From: an uncultured Acetatifactor sp. | Lineage (GTDB): Bacteria; Bacillota; Clostridia; Lachnospirales; Lachnospiraceae | DNA length: 64,000 bases | Reading direction: 5' to 3' | Assembly (NCBI GenBank): GCA_910580225.1 | Contig: CAJTXE010000003.1 | Span: forward strand, 70,675-134,674 | Shown: positions 34,700 through 44,455 of the stretch, piece by piece | Layout: each line of letters opens with the position of its first letter | How positions within the stretch are numbered: position 1 is the stretch's first letter | Translations under genes and position numbers: made by a program | Notes under the pieces: model-generated | The model's database searches: none | Told to the model about the DNA's origin: nothing | What the model saw: the letters and a program-made list of their open reading frames with translations, nothing else

Positions 34700-34740
34700 G
34701 CGGGGTCGGATGTCTGTGAGGACACGGTCCCGCTTTTTTT
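34700..34740 (+). terminator. Terminator of the ABC transporter operon
   Basis: GCGGGG (34700-34705 region) pairs with TCCCGC (34728-34733) with an inner GTC/GAC stem, followed by seven T (34734-34740). Confidence 0.75.
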
Positions 34741-34793
34741 GTGGTTTCAAAACGTAAAACGGCAAAAATTTATTGAAAAACAATAATAAAATA

Positions 34794-34822
34794 TTGACAA
34801 TCGCTATCAACAGTGTTATATT
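34794..34822 (+). promoter_or_regulatory. Promoter of the DUF2975/Cro operon
   Basis: TTGACA (34794-34799), a 17-bp spacer and TATATT (34817-34822), just after the terminator and 49 bases ahead of the DUF2975 start. Confidence 0.75.
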
Positions 34823-34870
34823 GGCTGGTAGAAACCGGAAATAAGTTCCGTATCATGTGGAGGTTGCTTT

Positions 34871-35344
34871 ATGGAAGAAAACAGAGCGGTAAAGATGAAA
34901 AAGCAGAAATTGGCCATGTGGACCAAGTACTTGTTGGACGTTATGTTTTATATGGGGATTGCAGTGACAGTGAGCCTGCCTGTTACCATCAGGAAGATAG
35001 GAGATCTGTTTCCGTATATGGTGGAACACTACGAAGAAAGTGTAGTTATTTACTTCGTGCTGGGAATAGGGGCATTGGTGCTGGTCAGAGAACTGCGCAG
35101 GATTTTCAGGACCGTGCTGGCAGAGGACTGTTTTGTGAAAGAGAATGTACTCAGTTTGCAGAAGATGGGGAATTGGAGTTTCTTCATTGCGCTGATGTCG
35201 GTGGTGCGCAGTATTGTCTATATGACGGTGGCGATGACAGTAGTGATTCTGGTATTTGTAATTGCCGGATTGTTCAGTAAAGTGCTGGCCTGTGTATTTG
35301 ACGAGGCAGTGCGGTATAAGCAGGAAAATGATCTGACAATCTGA
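34871..35344 (+). CDS. DUF2975 membrane protein
   Basis: 157 residues with four hydrophobic segments (near 22-40, 57-75, 103-122 and 124-142). This is the DUF2975 family, generally found beside a short Cro-like regulator, as here. GGAGG lies eight bases upstream of the ATG. Role unknown; the pairing suggests a membrane-linked regulatory unit. Confidence 0.82.
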   Translation: MEENRAVKMKKQKLAMWTKYLLDVMFYMGIAVTVSLPVTIRKIGDLFPYMVEHYEESVVIYFVLGIGALVLVRELRRIFRTVLAEDCFVKENVLSLQKMGNWSFFIALMSVVRSIVYMTVAMTVVILVFVIAGLFSKVLACVFDEAVRYKQENDLTI

Positions 35345-35534
35345 GGCGGTGTTCCGGGATCCGTGTTTTGCAGAAAACCACAGGGGCTGTCAGATATTCT
35401 TGCGAATATTGAAATTAATGGAATATCAGCGGATATTTGCGCAAAATGTCTGAAAATGCAGATTAAGAATGGAGCAGAAACTTGAAATGGCGGATGTAGA
35501 ACGTCGCACTGATAAGACAGAGGAGTGATGCTAT

Positions 35535-35747
35535 ATGGGAATTGTGGTAAATCTGGATGTAATGATGGCAAAGAGAAAGATGAGTCTGACGGAGTTGGCC
35601 ACTGAGGTAGACATTACGCTGGCCAATCTGTCGATTCTGAAAAATAATAAGGCAAAAGCGGTGCGTTTTTCTACACTGGAAGCAATCTGCAAGGCGCTGA
35701 ACTGTCAGCCGGGGGATATTCTGGAGTATGTGCCGGATAGTGAGTGA
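35535..35747 (+). CDS. Small XRE/Cro-type regulator (YozG-like)
   Basis: 70 residues, entirely one helix-turn-helix: LDVMMAKRKMSLTELATEVD, ITLANLSILKNNKAKAVRF and LEAICKALNCQPGDILEY. This matches the short YozG-like regulators found with DUF2975 genes. It follows that gene by 190 bases. It probably controls the pair. Confidence 0.88.
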   Translation: MGIVVNLDVMMAKRKMSLTELATEVDITLANLSILKNNKAKAVRFSTLEAICKALNCQPGDILEYVPDSE

Positions 35748-35899
35748 GAGCAGACAGAGGAATTCGGAGGAGGCGTGGCCGGAGAACTGGAAACCGTGCC
35801 GGACAGTGGTGAGGGGACAGCACAGGAAGCGGAAAAAAGGGGCGGGAAAGTATAATAGAGAAGCCGGTTAGAGGGGAAACAGAAAGGAGTGTAATTTGG

Positions 35900-37822
35900 A
35901 TGCAGGAGAAGGAACACAGTGTATTTGTAGATGATATAGGACGGGACAGTGGAGTCAGAACAGCGGGAAAAGGGGAGACCACCCTACAGGAAACGGTGAG
36001 AGTGACGTCAGCGTCAGAGGCAACAGGGACAGGGGAACGGAGGGGGACAGTACGGACCACGGAACCGGAAAGCTGTGTGTGGGAGGCAGGTACCCCGGAA
36101 TCTGGAAGCTGTGTGTGGGAGGCAGGTACCCCGGAATCTGGAAGCTGTGTGTGGGAGGCAGGTATCCCGGAATCTGGAAGGCATGTGTGGGAAGGCGGTA
36201 CTCTGGAACCCGGAAAACGAGAGGCCGTGCAGGGATTGGGTCCGTTACAGGATACGGAAGAGACAAGACGGCTGCGGAAGAATTTTGGTGTGATCGCGCC
36301 GTCTGCCATTGCCTATTCCGTATGGTACGTCTTTTGTATGTATCGCAATGGATCGGGAGTCACATTCCCTTTTTTCGTAGCCGGCAGCCTCTGGTTTTTC
36401 TGCTTCTCGTTATCAAAACTGGGGATTACCTTAAAAAAAGGAAGCAGTTTTTACATGACAGCCATGCTGCTGTTGGGCATTTCCACTTTCTGCACAGATG
36501 ACCAATTTCTGGTTTTTTTTAATAAGCTGGGGATTTTCCTTCTGCTTATGAGCTTTCTTTTGAAGCAATTTTATGATACCTCCCGGTGGAAACTGGGTAA
36601 ATATCTGGGCAGCATGGGAGCACTGGTCTTTGCTGGCATTGGGGAGCTGGGCAGGCTCATTTCCGATGGGAAGGAATACAACAAAGGCAGAGAAAGGAAA
36701 GCAGACAGGAGAGTTTGGTATTTCGTGACAGGACTGTTGATCGGCATTCCTCTTCTGTTGTTTGTGCTTTTGCTTTTGGCCAGTGCGGATGCGGTGTTTC
36801 GCCAAATGACGGAGAGGCTGTTTTCAAATATACGGCCGGGTGATATTGTTGCTATTTTATTCCGTATCCTTGTCCTGCTTTTTGCTTCTTATGCACTGGT
36901 GGCTTATCTGTGTAAAAGAAAGATCCGGGAAACAGTAGCGGATACACGAAAAGGGGAACCAATTCTGGCCATTACGGTTACAGGACTGCTGACAGTGACG
37001 TATCTGCTTTTTTCAGGGATCCAGATTGCGGGATTATTTTTGGGCAGGCTGCGTCTGCCGGAGGGATATACCTATGCCATGTATGCGCGGGAAGGGTTTT
37101 TCCAGCTGCTGGCAGTCAGCTTTCTGAATCTGGTCCTTGTGCTGGCCGGTATAAATTTTTTTCGGTACAGTAAGGTGTTAAAGATAATACTGACAATTAT
37201 GTCACTTTGTACCTTTGTGATGATTGCCTCCAGCGCCATGCGGATGGTCATCTATATCCGCTACTATTATCTGACTTATCTGAGGATTCTGGTCTTGTGG
37301 GCCCTTGTGCTTCTTGTATTGCTGTTTGCAGGGGTGGTGGTTACAATATGGAAGGAGACGTTTCCGTTGTTTCGATATCATATGACTGTTACGGCGGTAT
37401 TGTATCTGGCATTGTCATTTGCACATCCGGATTATATGATTGCGAAAGTAAATCTGGAAAACGCTGTTACAAGCGACGGGGAAGAACAGCGTATGGAGAC
37501 AGATCTGCTTTCGTTTGAAGGCGGGCAGTTTTTCCTTGCAAAGGAGCCGTACCAGGATTATGACTATATAAGCCGATTAAGTGCGGATGCGGCACCGGTA
37601 TTGGTTCCCTGGCTGCAGAAAATGGGATACAGGATGGAAGCTTTCCATATGGAGGACCCGGTGACATATGCGGCAGAGCATAATTTCAGGGAAGAGGGAT
37701 CGTGTCTCGATCCCAGCGGGTTCGGCTATTACTGGATGCGCCGGATACAGCAGCGCACAGAAAACTTTGGAGTACGGACTTTTAATGTGTCAAGACATCT
37801 GGCGCTGCAAAGTTTGAGGTAA
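35900..37822 (+). CDS. DUF4173/DUF4153-type membrane protein with tandem-repeat N-terminus
   Basis: 640 residues. The first about 120 residues are polar and contain a 12-residue unit SCVWEAGTPESG repeated about four times. From about 135 on there are ten or more membrane segments. Then comes a soluble C-terminal tail of about 130 residues (VLVPWLQKMGYRMEAFHMED, SGFGYYWMRRIQQ). The membrane core resembles DUF4173. AGAAAGGAGTG precedes the ATG. The repetitive N-terminus is unusual for the family. Function unknown. Confidence 0.78.
   Translation: MQEKEHSVFVDDIGRDSGVRTAGKGETTLQETVRVTSASEATGTGERRGTVRTTEPESCVWEAGTPESGSCVWEAGTPESGSCVWEAGIPESGRHVWEGGTLEPGKREAVQGLGPLQDTEETRRLRKNFGVIAPSAIAYSVWYVFCMYRNGSGVTFPFFVAGSLWFFCFSLSKLGITLKKGSSFYMTAMLLLGISTFCTDDQFLVFFNKLGIFLLLMSFLLKQFYDTSRWKLGKYLGSMGALVFAGIGELGRLISDGKEYNKGRERKADRRVWYFVTGLLIGIPLLLFVLLLLASADAVFRQMTERLFSNIRPGDIVAILFRILVLLFASYALVAYLCKRKIRETVADTRKGEPILAITVTGLLTVTYLLFSGIQIAGLFLGRLRLPEGYTYAMYAREGFFQLLAVSFLNLVLVLAGINFFRYSKVLKIILTIMSLCTFVMIASSAMRMVIYIRYYYLTYLRILVLWALVLLVLLFAGVVVTIWKETFPLFRYHMTVTAVLYLALSFAHPDYMIAKVNLENAVTSDGEEQRMETDLLSFEGGQFFLAKEPYQDYDYISRLSADAAPVLVPWLQKMGYRMEAFHMEDPVTYAAEHNFREEGSCLDPSGFGYYWMRRIQQRTENFGVRTFNVSRHLALQSLR
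36071..36214 (+). repeat. 36-bp coding tandem repeat (three near-identical copies plus one degenerate)
   Basis: Units begin at 36071, 36107 and 36143 with AGCTGTGTGTGGGAGGCAGG; a fourth, diverged, starts at 36179. The unit is a multiple of three, so copy-number change keeps the reading frame. Near identity indicates recent expansion. Confidence 0.92.
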
Positions 37823-38072
37823 TTACCTGTTTTGTACCTTTTTCTTTTTATCTTTTTCACTTTGCGGTATTGACTCTCGGGCCCGGGGTGCGGTACAATA
37901 TAGTTTCACCCCCCTTACTATAGTGCTGATGTGATTTTCGATTTTCAGAGCAGGAAGCAGACTGGGCGGGAAGGAATTTCCGATCGGCACCGGAGAAGAG
38001 AAAGGCCGGAATGAGCCAAGTGACCATTCGGGAAGGGGTGTTGAAACGGAGAGGCAGCAAAGGAGCGGAAGC
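37823..38072. other. Intergenic region without recognised features
   Basis: About 250 bases with no gene, clear promoter or terminator that I can support. Confidence 0.4.
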
Positions 38073-38849
38073 GTGCAGTACAGGAAGGTGGATGGGTATC
38101 TGTATGAAACTCATATGCATACCAGTGAAGGAAGCGCCTGCGGGCAGAATACGGGGGCAGAGATGGCGGCTGCTTATGCGGACGCAGGCTATACAGGGAT
38201 TATTGTCACGGATCATTTTTTCTACGGGAATACTGCAGTAGACAGAACCCTTCCCTGGAGGGAATGGGTGGAAGCTTTCTGTCTGGGCTATGAACATGCC
38301 AGGGAGGAAGGGGAGAAAAGAGGCTTGCAGGTATTGTTCGGATGGGAGTCCGGATATGACGGAACAGAATTTCTGGTCTATGGGCTGGATCGGGAGTGGC
38401 TGCTGGCCCACCCGGAAATTCGGGATGCTTCGGTGGGAGAGCAGTTTCGTCTGGTGCATGAGGGCGGCGGAATGGTGTGTCATGCCCATCCCTTCCGGGA
38501 AGCGTCTTACATTCATGAGATACGGCTGTTTCCGGAATATGTGGATGCTGTGGAAGGGATGAATGCAGCGAATGCTGAGAAGGGAATGGCAGCAAAGCCG
38601 CCGTGTTTGGAATATGATGCGAGAGCTGCTGCTTATGCGGAGGAACATGGTTTTCCCATGACAGCGGGATCGGATCAGCACAGTACGAAAATGCTTTACG
38701 GGGGCATGGTATTTGACAGAAAGATAAAAGATATGCGGGATTTCGTGCGAATGGTTATGGACCGGGAAGCGGTGCTGCTGCTGGACGGCAGAGAGGGTGG
38801 TATCAGCCATTTCCCAGGCACACACAGGGCAGGGACAACCGCCGGATGA
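38073..38849 (+). CDS. PHP-domain phosphoesterase
   Basis: 258 residues starting with GTG 38073; AGGAG is seven bases upstream. PHP metal-binding motifs are ETHMHTSEGS (His14, His16), GIIVTDHF, FGWESGYDG, VCHAHPFRE and TAGSDQHST. It is probably a stand-alone phosphatase or phosphodiesterase like the histidinol-phosphatase branch, but no histidine genes are near. Confidence 0.85.
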   Translation: MQYRKVDGYLYETHMHTSEGSACGQNTGAEMAAAYADAGYTGIIVTDHFFYGNTAVDRTLPWREWVEAFCLGYEHAREEGEKRGLQVLFGWESGYDGTEFLVYGLDREWLLAHPEIRDASVGEQFRLVHEGGGMVCHAHPFREASYIHEIRLFPEYVDAVEGMNAANAEKGMAAKPPCLEYDARAAAYAEEHGFPMTAGSDQHSTKMLYGGMVFDRKIKDMRDFVRMVMDREAVLLLDGREGGISHFPGTHRAGTTAG

Positions 38850-38949
38850 GGGACTTCAGACAGGTACGGCATGATATATTAGGGCAAGGAAGAAGTCACA
38901 AGACGATATGACAAATGCGAATATAAGAAGATGGCAGGTGTATAATACA

Positions 38950-40749
38950 ATGAATCAAAATAATTCATCCATGGAGAAACGATTTTCCCTGATTCCCTAC
39001 CTATTAAAATACAAATGGCATTATCTGGGGGGCATTGTGATATTGCTCTTCGTGGATCTGGCGAATCTGTATATTCCGCAGTTTATCGGTGAAGTGATCG
39101 ACGGGCTGGCGGATGGACTGTTGGATCGCAGCGGGGTGAACGGACTGCTGATGAAGCTGTTCGCGGCAGGCGCTGTGATGATGCTTGGGCGGTTCGGATG
39201 GCGTTTTTGTATCTTCGGGGCAGCACGGGGAATCGAATACCGTCTGAGAAACGATATGTTTGGGCACTTGGAAACTCTTTCCGCACGTTATTTTAACAGT
39301 CACAAAACCGGAGATCTGATGGCGCGGTTCACCAACGATTTAAGCGCTCTCCGAATGGCGGTGGGACCGGCGGTGGTTACTGCTTTTGACGCGGTGGTGA
39401 TGACGGTGATGGTGCTGCTGAGGATGGTACTCTATGTGGATTTCCGGTTGACGATTATGGCATTTGTGCCCCTGACACTGGTGGCCGTGGGGTGCTATTT
39501 TTATGGTATTGAGGCCAAAAAGCGTCAGACCAGGCGGCAGGAAGCATTTTCTCTGCTCTCTGACAAGGTGCAGGAAAGCGTTGCCGGGGTGCGGGTGCTG
39601 AAGGCTTTTGTGCAGGAAGAGGAGGATTTCAGGGCAATTGAAGACGCCAGTCGGAACAGCATGGAGAAGAATCTCTCCATGGTGAAGCTTCGGGCGGTAT
39701 TTGGACCGGCATTGGATGCCATCACAGGGATAAGCCTTCTGATCACGCTGGTATTCGGCGGACGGATGGTACTGGAAGGGACTGTATCTATCGGAAAATT
39801 TGTGGCATTCAATTCCTATATTGGGATGCTGGTGTGGCCCATGATCGCCTGTGGCGACTGTATCAATAGCTTTTCCCAGGCGGCAGCGGCATTTCAGCGG
39901 ATTGCCGGCATCTTCCGGGAAAAGCCGGATATTGTAGATAAACGTCCTGAGCTGTCCGGAAATAAGGACATTCATATCCGGGGCGATATTACACTGAACA
40001 ATCTGACCTTTACATATCCGGATGGAGAGACTCCGGTATTGAAAAACGTGAGCCTTGAGGTGAAAGCGGGAGAGATGCTGGGTATCCTGGGCCGAACGGG
40101 AAGCGGAAAGTCCAGTCTCGCAGATTTGCTGCTGAGAGTATATGATTGTCAGGAGGGGGCCCTTTTGGTGGATGGCCGTCCAATTACGGAGTTTCCCCTT
40201 GCAGTGCTGCACCGGGATATGGCATATGTGCCTCAGGATAATTTCCTGTTCTCAGATACGCTGGAGGAAAATATTGCCTTTGGTCTGGAGGAACGGATCC
40301 GGGATCATCCAGAGCAGCTGCGTGCCAGCATCAAACGGGCGGCAAAGGCAGCCTGTATTCATGACAATATTATGGGATTTCCCGAGGAATACAGGACACT
40401 GGTGGGCGAGAGGGGCGTTACTCTGTCCGGAGGCCAGAAACAGCGCAGTTCCATTGCCAGAGCGCTGCTGATGGATGCTTCCGTGCTGATTCTGGATGAT
40501 TCGCTGTCTGCCGTGGATACGGACACTGAGGAGCAGATTCTGGAGAACCTTCTGCATATGCGGCAGGGCAGGACCACGATTATCATCGCCCACCGGATTT
40601 CTACATTGCAGAAGGCAGATCATGTGGCAGTGCTGACGGAAGGGGAGCTGACTGAGTACGGCACCCATGAAGAACTGCTGAAGAAGCGCGGGTTCTATGC
40701 CCATATTTACGAGAAACAGCAGTTGGAGCAGGAATTGAATGTGATATAA
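38950..40749 (+). CDS. Heterodimeric ABC exporter, subunit with degenerate ATP site
   Basis: About 599 residues from ATG 38950 (an earlier ATG at 38908 is possible). Six membrane segments, then an ATPase: GRTGSGKSS (Walker A), LSGGQKQRSS (signature) and VLILDDSLSAVD (Walker B). The catalytic glutamate after Walker B is Asp instead of Glu, as in the degenerate chain of TM287/288 or BmrCD. The partner is encoded 53 bases downstream. The pair probably exports drugs or lipids. Confidence 0.93.
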   Translation: MNQNNSSMEKRFSLIPYLLKYKWHYLGGIVILLFVDLANLYIPQFIGEVIDGLADGLLDRSGVNGLLMKLFAAGAVMMLGRFGWRFCIFGAARGIEYRLRNDMFGHLETLSARYFNSHKTGDLMARFTNDLSALRMAVGPAVVTAFDAVVMTVMVLLRMVLYVDFRLTIMAFVPLTLVAVGCYFYGIEAKKRQTRRQEAFSLLSDKVQESVAGVRVLKAFVQEEEDFRAIEDASRNSMEKNLSMVKLRAVFGPALDAITGISLLITLVFGGRMVLEGTVSIGKFVAFNSYIGMLVWPMIACGDCINSFSQAAAAFQRIAGIFREKPDIVDKRPELSGNKDIHIRGDITLNNLTFTYPDGETPVLKNVSLEVKAGEMLGILGRTGSGKSSLADLLLRVYDCQEGALLVDGRPITEFPLAVLHRDMAYVPQDNFLFSDTLEENIAFGLEERIRDHPEQLRASIKRAAKAACIHDNIMGFPEEYRTLVGERGVTLSGGQKQRSSIARALLMDASVLILDDSLSAVDTDTEEQILENLLHMRQGRTTIIIAHRISTLQKADHVAVLTEGELTEYGTHEELLKKRGFYAHIYEKQQLEQELNVI

Positions 40750-40802
40750 AGACAGGGTGTCCGGGCCTGCGTGCCGGTATGACTGGAAATTTGGAGGTAG
40801 CG

Positions 40803-42578
40803 ATGAGTGCTTTGACCGATGATAAGATAGAATCCACCTATGAGGGAAATGCCCTGCTGCATTTGCTTTCCTATATGAAACCTTATGTGGGCTGGGTAGC
40901 CGTATGTCTGGTTCTGGTTCTGGTACTGACGGGATTTGACCTGTATCGTCCTATGCTGATCGGGGATGCCATTGACCTGTTTGAGACGCAGGGGAACTAT
41001 GATGTGATTCTGGATACCACCTTGAAATACGGCATTGTACTGGCTTTGAGTTTTGTATTTAATATCAGCCAGACCTGGCTGCTGCAGAAGATGGGACAGA
41101 GTATCATTCTCACGGTGCGTAAAGAACTGTACGCCCATATTCAATCTCTGAGCAGTCGTTATTTTGACCTGACGCCGGTGGGAAGGCTGGTAACCCGGGT
41201 TACCAATGATGTAGAGGCGCTGGATGAGATGTATTCCGGTATATTGGTTAGATTATTCCGGAATATCGTGAAAATCATCGGTCTGGCGGTGGTTATGCTG
41301 ATGCTGGACTGGAAGCTGGCCCTGATTTCTTTCGTGCTTCTGCCGTTTGTGGCGGTATTGACAGTGATTTTCCGTAAGATTGCCCGCAAGACATACCGCA
41401 TTTCCAGGACCCGGTTGACGGATGTGAACACGTTTTTGTCCGAGAACATTTCCGGTATGCGGATCATTCAGATTTTCGGCAGAGAGAAACGGAAATTCGA
41501 GGAATTTGATGACAAGAATTATAAGTTTTACAGGGCAGGTTATCGGGAGATGATGGTATTTGCCATTTTCAGACCCATTATTTATATTCTGAGTATTATT
41601 TCACTGATGATTGTCCTGGGAGTAGGCAGTTCAGATGTGATGAACAATGTGATTTCTATCGGTACATTGTATATTTTTGCACAGTATATCCAGTCCTTTT
41701 TTGAACCGATCCAAGAGCTGGCGGAGCAGTTTTCCACGCTGCAGTCCTCTATTGCGTCAGCGGAGAAGATCTTTACCATCATGAGCGAGGAGCCGCTGGT
41801 AAAGGAGGATGAGAAACCCGTGGTTCTGCCCCGGGTGAAGGGACGTATCGAATTCTCCCATGTATGGTTTGCCTATGATAATGAAAATTTTGTGCTGCGG
41901 GATGTATCCTTCGTGATAGAGCCGGGCCAGAAGGTTGCGTTTGTGGGCGCTACCGGTGCGGGAAAGTCTTCGATCCTGAATTTAATCGGACGGTATTACG
42001 ATATTCAGAAGGGAAATATTTATATAGATGGCGTGGACATCCGGCGGCTGAGCAAAAAGCAGCTGCGCAGCGCTATCGGGCAGATGCAGCAGGATGTATT
42101 TATTTTTGAGGGGGATGTGGAATACAATATTCGCCTGCATAATGAGGAGATTACTCTGGATGAGGTGAAAGCCGCTGCGGAATATGTGAATGCTTCTCAT
42201 TTTATTGAGAAACTGCCAAAAGGGTATCAGGAACCGGTGTCTGAGAGGGGATCCACTTTCTCCGCAGGAGAGCGGCAGCTGCTGTCCTTTGCCAGGACAT
42301 TGGCTCACAAACCGAGTATCCTGGTGATGGACGAGGCTACTGCCAATATCGATACGGAAACCGAGCTGTTGATTCAGGAGGCTCTGGAGAAGCTGATGCA
42401 GGGACGTACCACCATCATGGTGGCCCATCGTCTCTCTACCATTCAGCATGCGGACTGCATCATGGTGATGCATAAGGGAAAAATCAGGGAACAGGGCACA
42501 CATCAGGAGCTATTGGCCCAGGACGGGATCTATAAAAAGCTGTATGAGCTTCAGATTCACCATGAGGCGACAGCTTAG
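40803..42578 (+). CDS. Heterodimeric ABC exporter, subunit with canonical ATP site
   Basis: About 591 residues from ATG 40803, with GGAGG just upstream. Six membrane segments and an ATPase with GATGAGKSS (Walker A), FSAGERQLLSFARTL (slightly altered signature) and ILVMDEATANID, where the catalytic Glu is present, plus VAHRLSTIQ. The signature LSGGQ is changed to FSAGE in this chain, whereas the first chain is regular; this matches the asymmetry of BmrCD-type pairs. Confidence 0.93.
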   Translation: MSALTDDKIESTYEGNALLHLLSYMKPYVGWVAVCLVLVLVLTGFDLYRPMLIGDAIDLFETQGNYDVILDTTLKYGIVLALSFVFNISQTWLLQKMGQSIILTVRKELYAHIQSLSSRYFDLTPVGRLVTRVTNDVEALDEMYSGILVRLFRNIVKIIGLAVVMLMLDWKLALISFVLLPFVAVLTVIFRKIARKTYRISRTRLTDVNTFLSENISGMRIIQIFGREKRKFEEFDDKNYKFYRAGYREMMVFAIFRPIIYILSIISLMIVLGVGSSDVMNNVISIGTLYIFAQYIQSFFEPIQELAEQFSTLQSSIASAEKIFTIMSEEPLVKEDEKPVVLPRVKGRIEFSHVWFAYDNENFVLRDVSFVIEPGQKVAFVGATGAGKSSILNLIGRYYDIQKGNIYIDGVDIRRLSKKQLRSAIGQMQQDVFIFEGDVEYNIRLHNEEITLDEVKAAAEYVNASHFIEKLPKGYQEPVSERGSTFSAGERQLLSFARTLAHKPSILVMDEATANIDTETELLIQEALEKLMQGRTTIMVAHRLSTIQHADCIMVMHKGKIREQGTHQELLAQDGIYKKLYELQIHHEATA

Positions 42579-42611
42579 GCAAAAGAAATTGAGGAAGGGC
42601 AGGGACATGTT

Positions 42612-43148
42612 GTGCTGAAAAATGCTGTCACTGACGAACAATTGAACCAGATCAGGACGCTGTATGAGATCTCCTTTCCGAAATCGGAGAAGAAATCCTT
42701 TCAGATGATGCTTCAGAAGCGGGGACTCTTCGAGTTTCTGTCAATTGAAAACGAAGAAGGGAATTTTTGCGGATTGGCGATTATGGTACTGTCCGGCGAG
42801 TTGGTTTTGCTGGATTATCTTGCGGTGAAGCCGGAGTGTCAGGGCGCTGGTCTTGGTAGCATTGTACTGAGAGAGCTGCAGGAGCGTTATGGACGGGAAA
42901 GAATTGTGGTGGAGATCGAAACCACCACGGGTTTGGAGGCGGAAAAGGCAGAGAATCTTCGGGACAGGCTCCGGAGAAAAGGGTTTTATCTCAAAAACGG
43001 AATGAAACCTGCGGATTTTCATGTAAAATTGTTGGGTGTGGAGATGGAGGTGCTGACCTTCGGCAGGGAATTGACCTTTGAAGCATATGTCTCAATCTAT
43101 GAGAAGGTATTTCCCGGAGAGACAGGGGATAAGATATGGCTGCTGTGA
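42612..43148 (+). CDS. GNAT-family N-acetyltransferase
   Basis: 178 residues, starting at GTG 42612, 33 bases after the ABC exporter. The acetyl-CoA loop is CQGAGLGSIVLRELQERYG, between LDYLAVKP and IVVEIETTT. It may be cotranscribed with the exporter. The C-terminal extension of about 40 residues beyond the fold is unassigned. Substrate unknown. Confidence 0.82.
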   Translation: MLKNAVTDEQLNQIRTLYEISFPKSEKKSFQMMLQKRGLFEFLSIENEEGNFCGLAIMVLSGELVLLDYLAVKPECQGAGLGSIVLRELQERYGRERIVVEIETTTGLEAEKAENLRDRLRRKGFYLKNGMKPADFHVKLLGVEMEVLTFGRELTFEAYVSIYEKVFPGETGDKIWLL

Positions 43149-43204
43149 GCAGGAACAGATGCTCCGGGCAGGCAGGAAATATAGAAAAAGGAGTGCAAGA
43201 GGAA

Positions 43205-44455
43205 ATGGCAAAGGGATTAAGCAGTGAAGTAAAGCAGGCACTGCGGGACATTTACTATCAGGAGAGGACCGGCCGGGGGAAGGCAGCATTTTCCCTTTTG
43301 GAGAAGGCTTCGGCGGCCGGGGACGGAGATGCCAGCTGTGTACTCGCAAGATGCTATTGCGGGCATCAGTATGTGTGGAGCGGTCATGGTTTTCCCGAAG
43401 ATGACGACAGGGCTACTGCACTGCTGCATAAGTCCGTGGAGCAGGGCAGTGCGCTTGGGGTGTTGGTGGCAATGCGTACCGGCGAGCTGACGCCGGAGCT
43501 GGAGGCCAAGATGCCCTTTGCCAGTCTCCAGGAGGCCTTTGATCAGGCCCAGGAGCTGGCGGAATCCGGAGATGCTTTCTGTCAGTATGTGGTGGCTAAC
43601 TCTTATTTCTGGTGGGATTTTATCAGGATACAAAACAGGTCCAGAGAATCTTTTCCGAAGGAGGATGGGGCTTTCAATGCCGCCTATAAGGTTTATTTGA
43701 AGGAAAATATATCCAAATGTGAGGATTTGTTCTGGAAAGCGCTTCGGGGCGGAATGTATTTTGCTGCCAATAATCTGAACCGTTATTACACCCAGGGAGA
43801 CGAGGATATTATTCTGCCTCAGCCGGAGAAGGCCAGGGATCTCTGGAAGATCGGAGCGGAATACGGTCATCCTGTCCATCAGTCCATCTATGCAAAGGAT
43901 CTGGAGAAGGAGGGACGGAAGGAGGAAGCTTTCTACTGGTTTAAGCAGGCAGCGGAGGGCGGCGAGCCAGGAGGATGGTGCAATGTAGGGCACTGCTACA
44001 TGGAGGGAATCGGTACTCCAAAGGATGAGGCATATGCCGTGAAGTGCTATGAGAAGGAACTTCCCACCGGCAACATTACCAGCCATAATATACTGGGAGA
44101 AGCTTATTTCCTGGGAAAAGGGGTGGAACAGAACTATACAGAGGCTATTCGTTTGCTGACTTATGCCTGCGATAAGGGAAGTAAATATGGTCTTTTCTAT
44201 TTGGCAAAATGTTATTTTAACGGCTGGGGCACACCGCAGGATTATGTCCGGGCACGTCAGTATCTGGATAAAGTAGATTGGAATTACTGGGAAGCGGACT
44301 ATTTGCGGGGATTGCTGTATGGGAATGGCCTGGGGGTTGCAGCGGATATTCCGAAGGCAGTGGGTTTTCTGCAGAAGGCAGGGGATCATCCGGAAGCCAG
44401 GGCGGAGCTTGCGAAATATAAGAAGACACTTTTCGGTAAATGGGTACGCCGCTAA
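43205..44455 (+). CDS. Sel1-repeat protein
   Basis: 416 residues from ATG 43205 (an in-frame ATG at 43136 overlaps the preceding gene and is less likely). Repeats of about 36 residues such as GGWCNVGHCYMEGIGTPKDE, HNILGEAYFLGKGVEQNY and LFYLAKCYFNGWGTPQDY are clear in the C-terminal half; the N-terminal part is diverged. It is cytoplasmic and probably a scaffold. It shares its fold but not close sequence with the 829-residue protein at 14029-16518. Confidence 0.87.
   Translation: MAKGLSSEVKQALRDIYYQERTGRGKAAFSLLEKASAAGDGDASCVLARCYCGHQYVWSGHGFPEDDDRATALLHKSVEQGSALGVLVAMRTGELTPELEAKMPFASLQEAFDQAQELAESGDAFCQYVVANSYFWWDFIRIQNRSRESFPKEDGAFNAAYKVYLKENISKCEDLFWKALRGGMYFAANNLNRYYTQGDEDIILPQPEKARDLWKIGAEYGHPVHQSIYAKDLEKEGRKEEAFYWFKQAAEGGEPGGWCNVGHCYMEGIGTPKDEAYAVKCYEKELPTGNITSHNILGEAYFLGKGVEQNYTEAIRLLTYACDKGSKYGLFYLAKCYFNGWGTPQDYVRARQYLDKVDWNYWEADYLRGLLYGNGLGVAADIPKAVGFLQKAGDHPEARAELAKYKKTLFGKWVRR

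Noticed and set aside
36071..36214. CRISPR-like array
   Set aside because: The 36-bp units are contiguous without spacers and in frame inside a coding region, so they are a protein tandem repeat.
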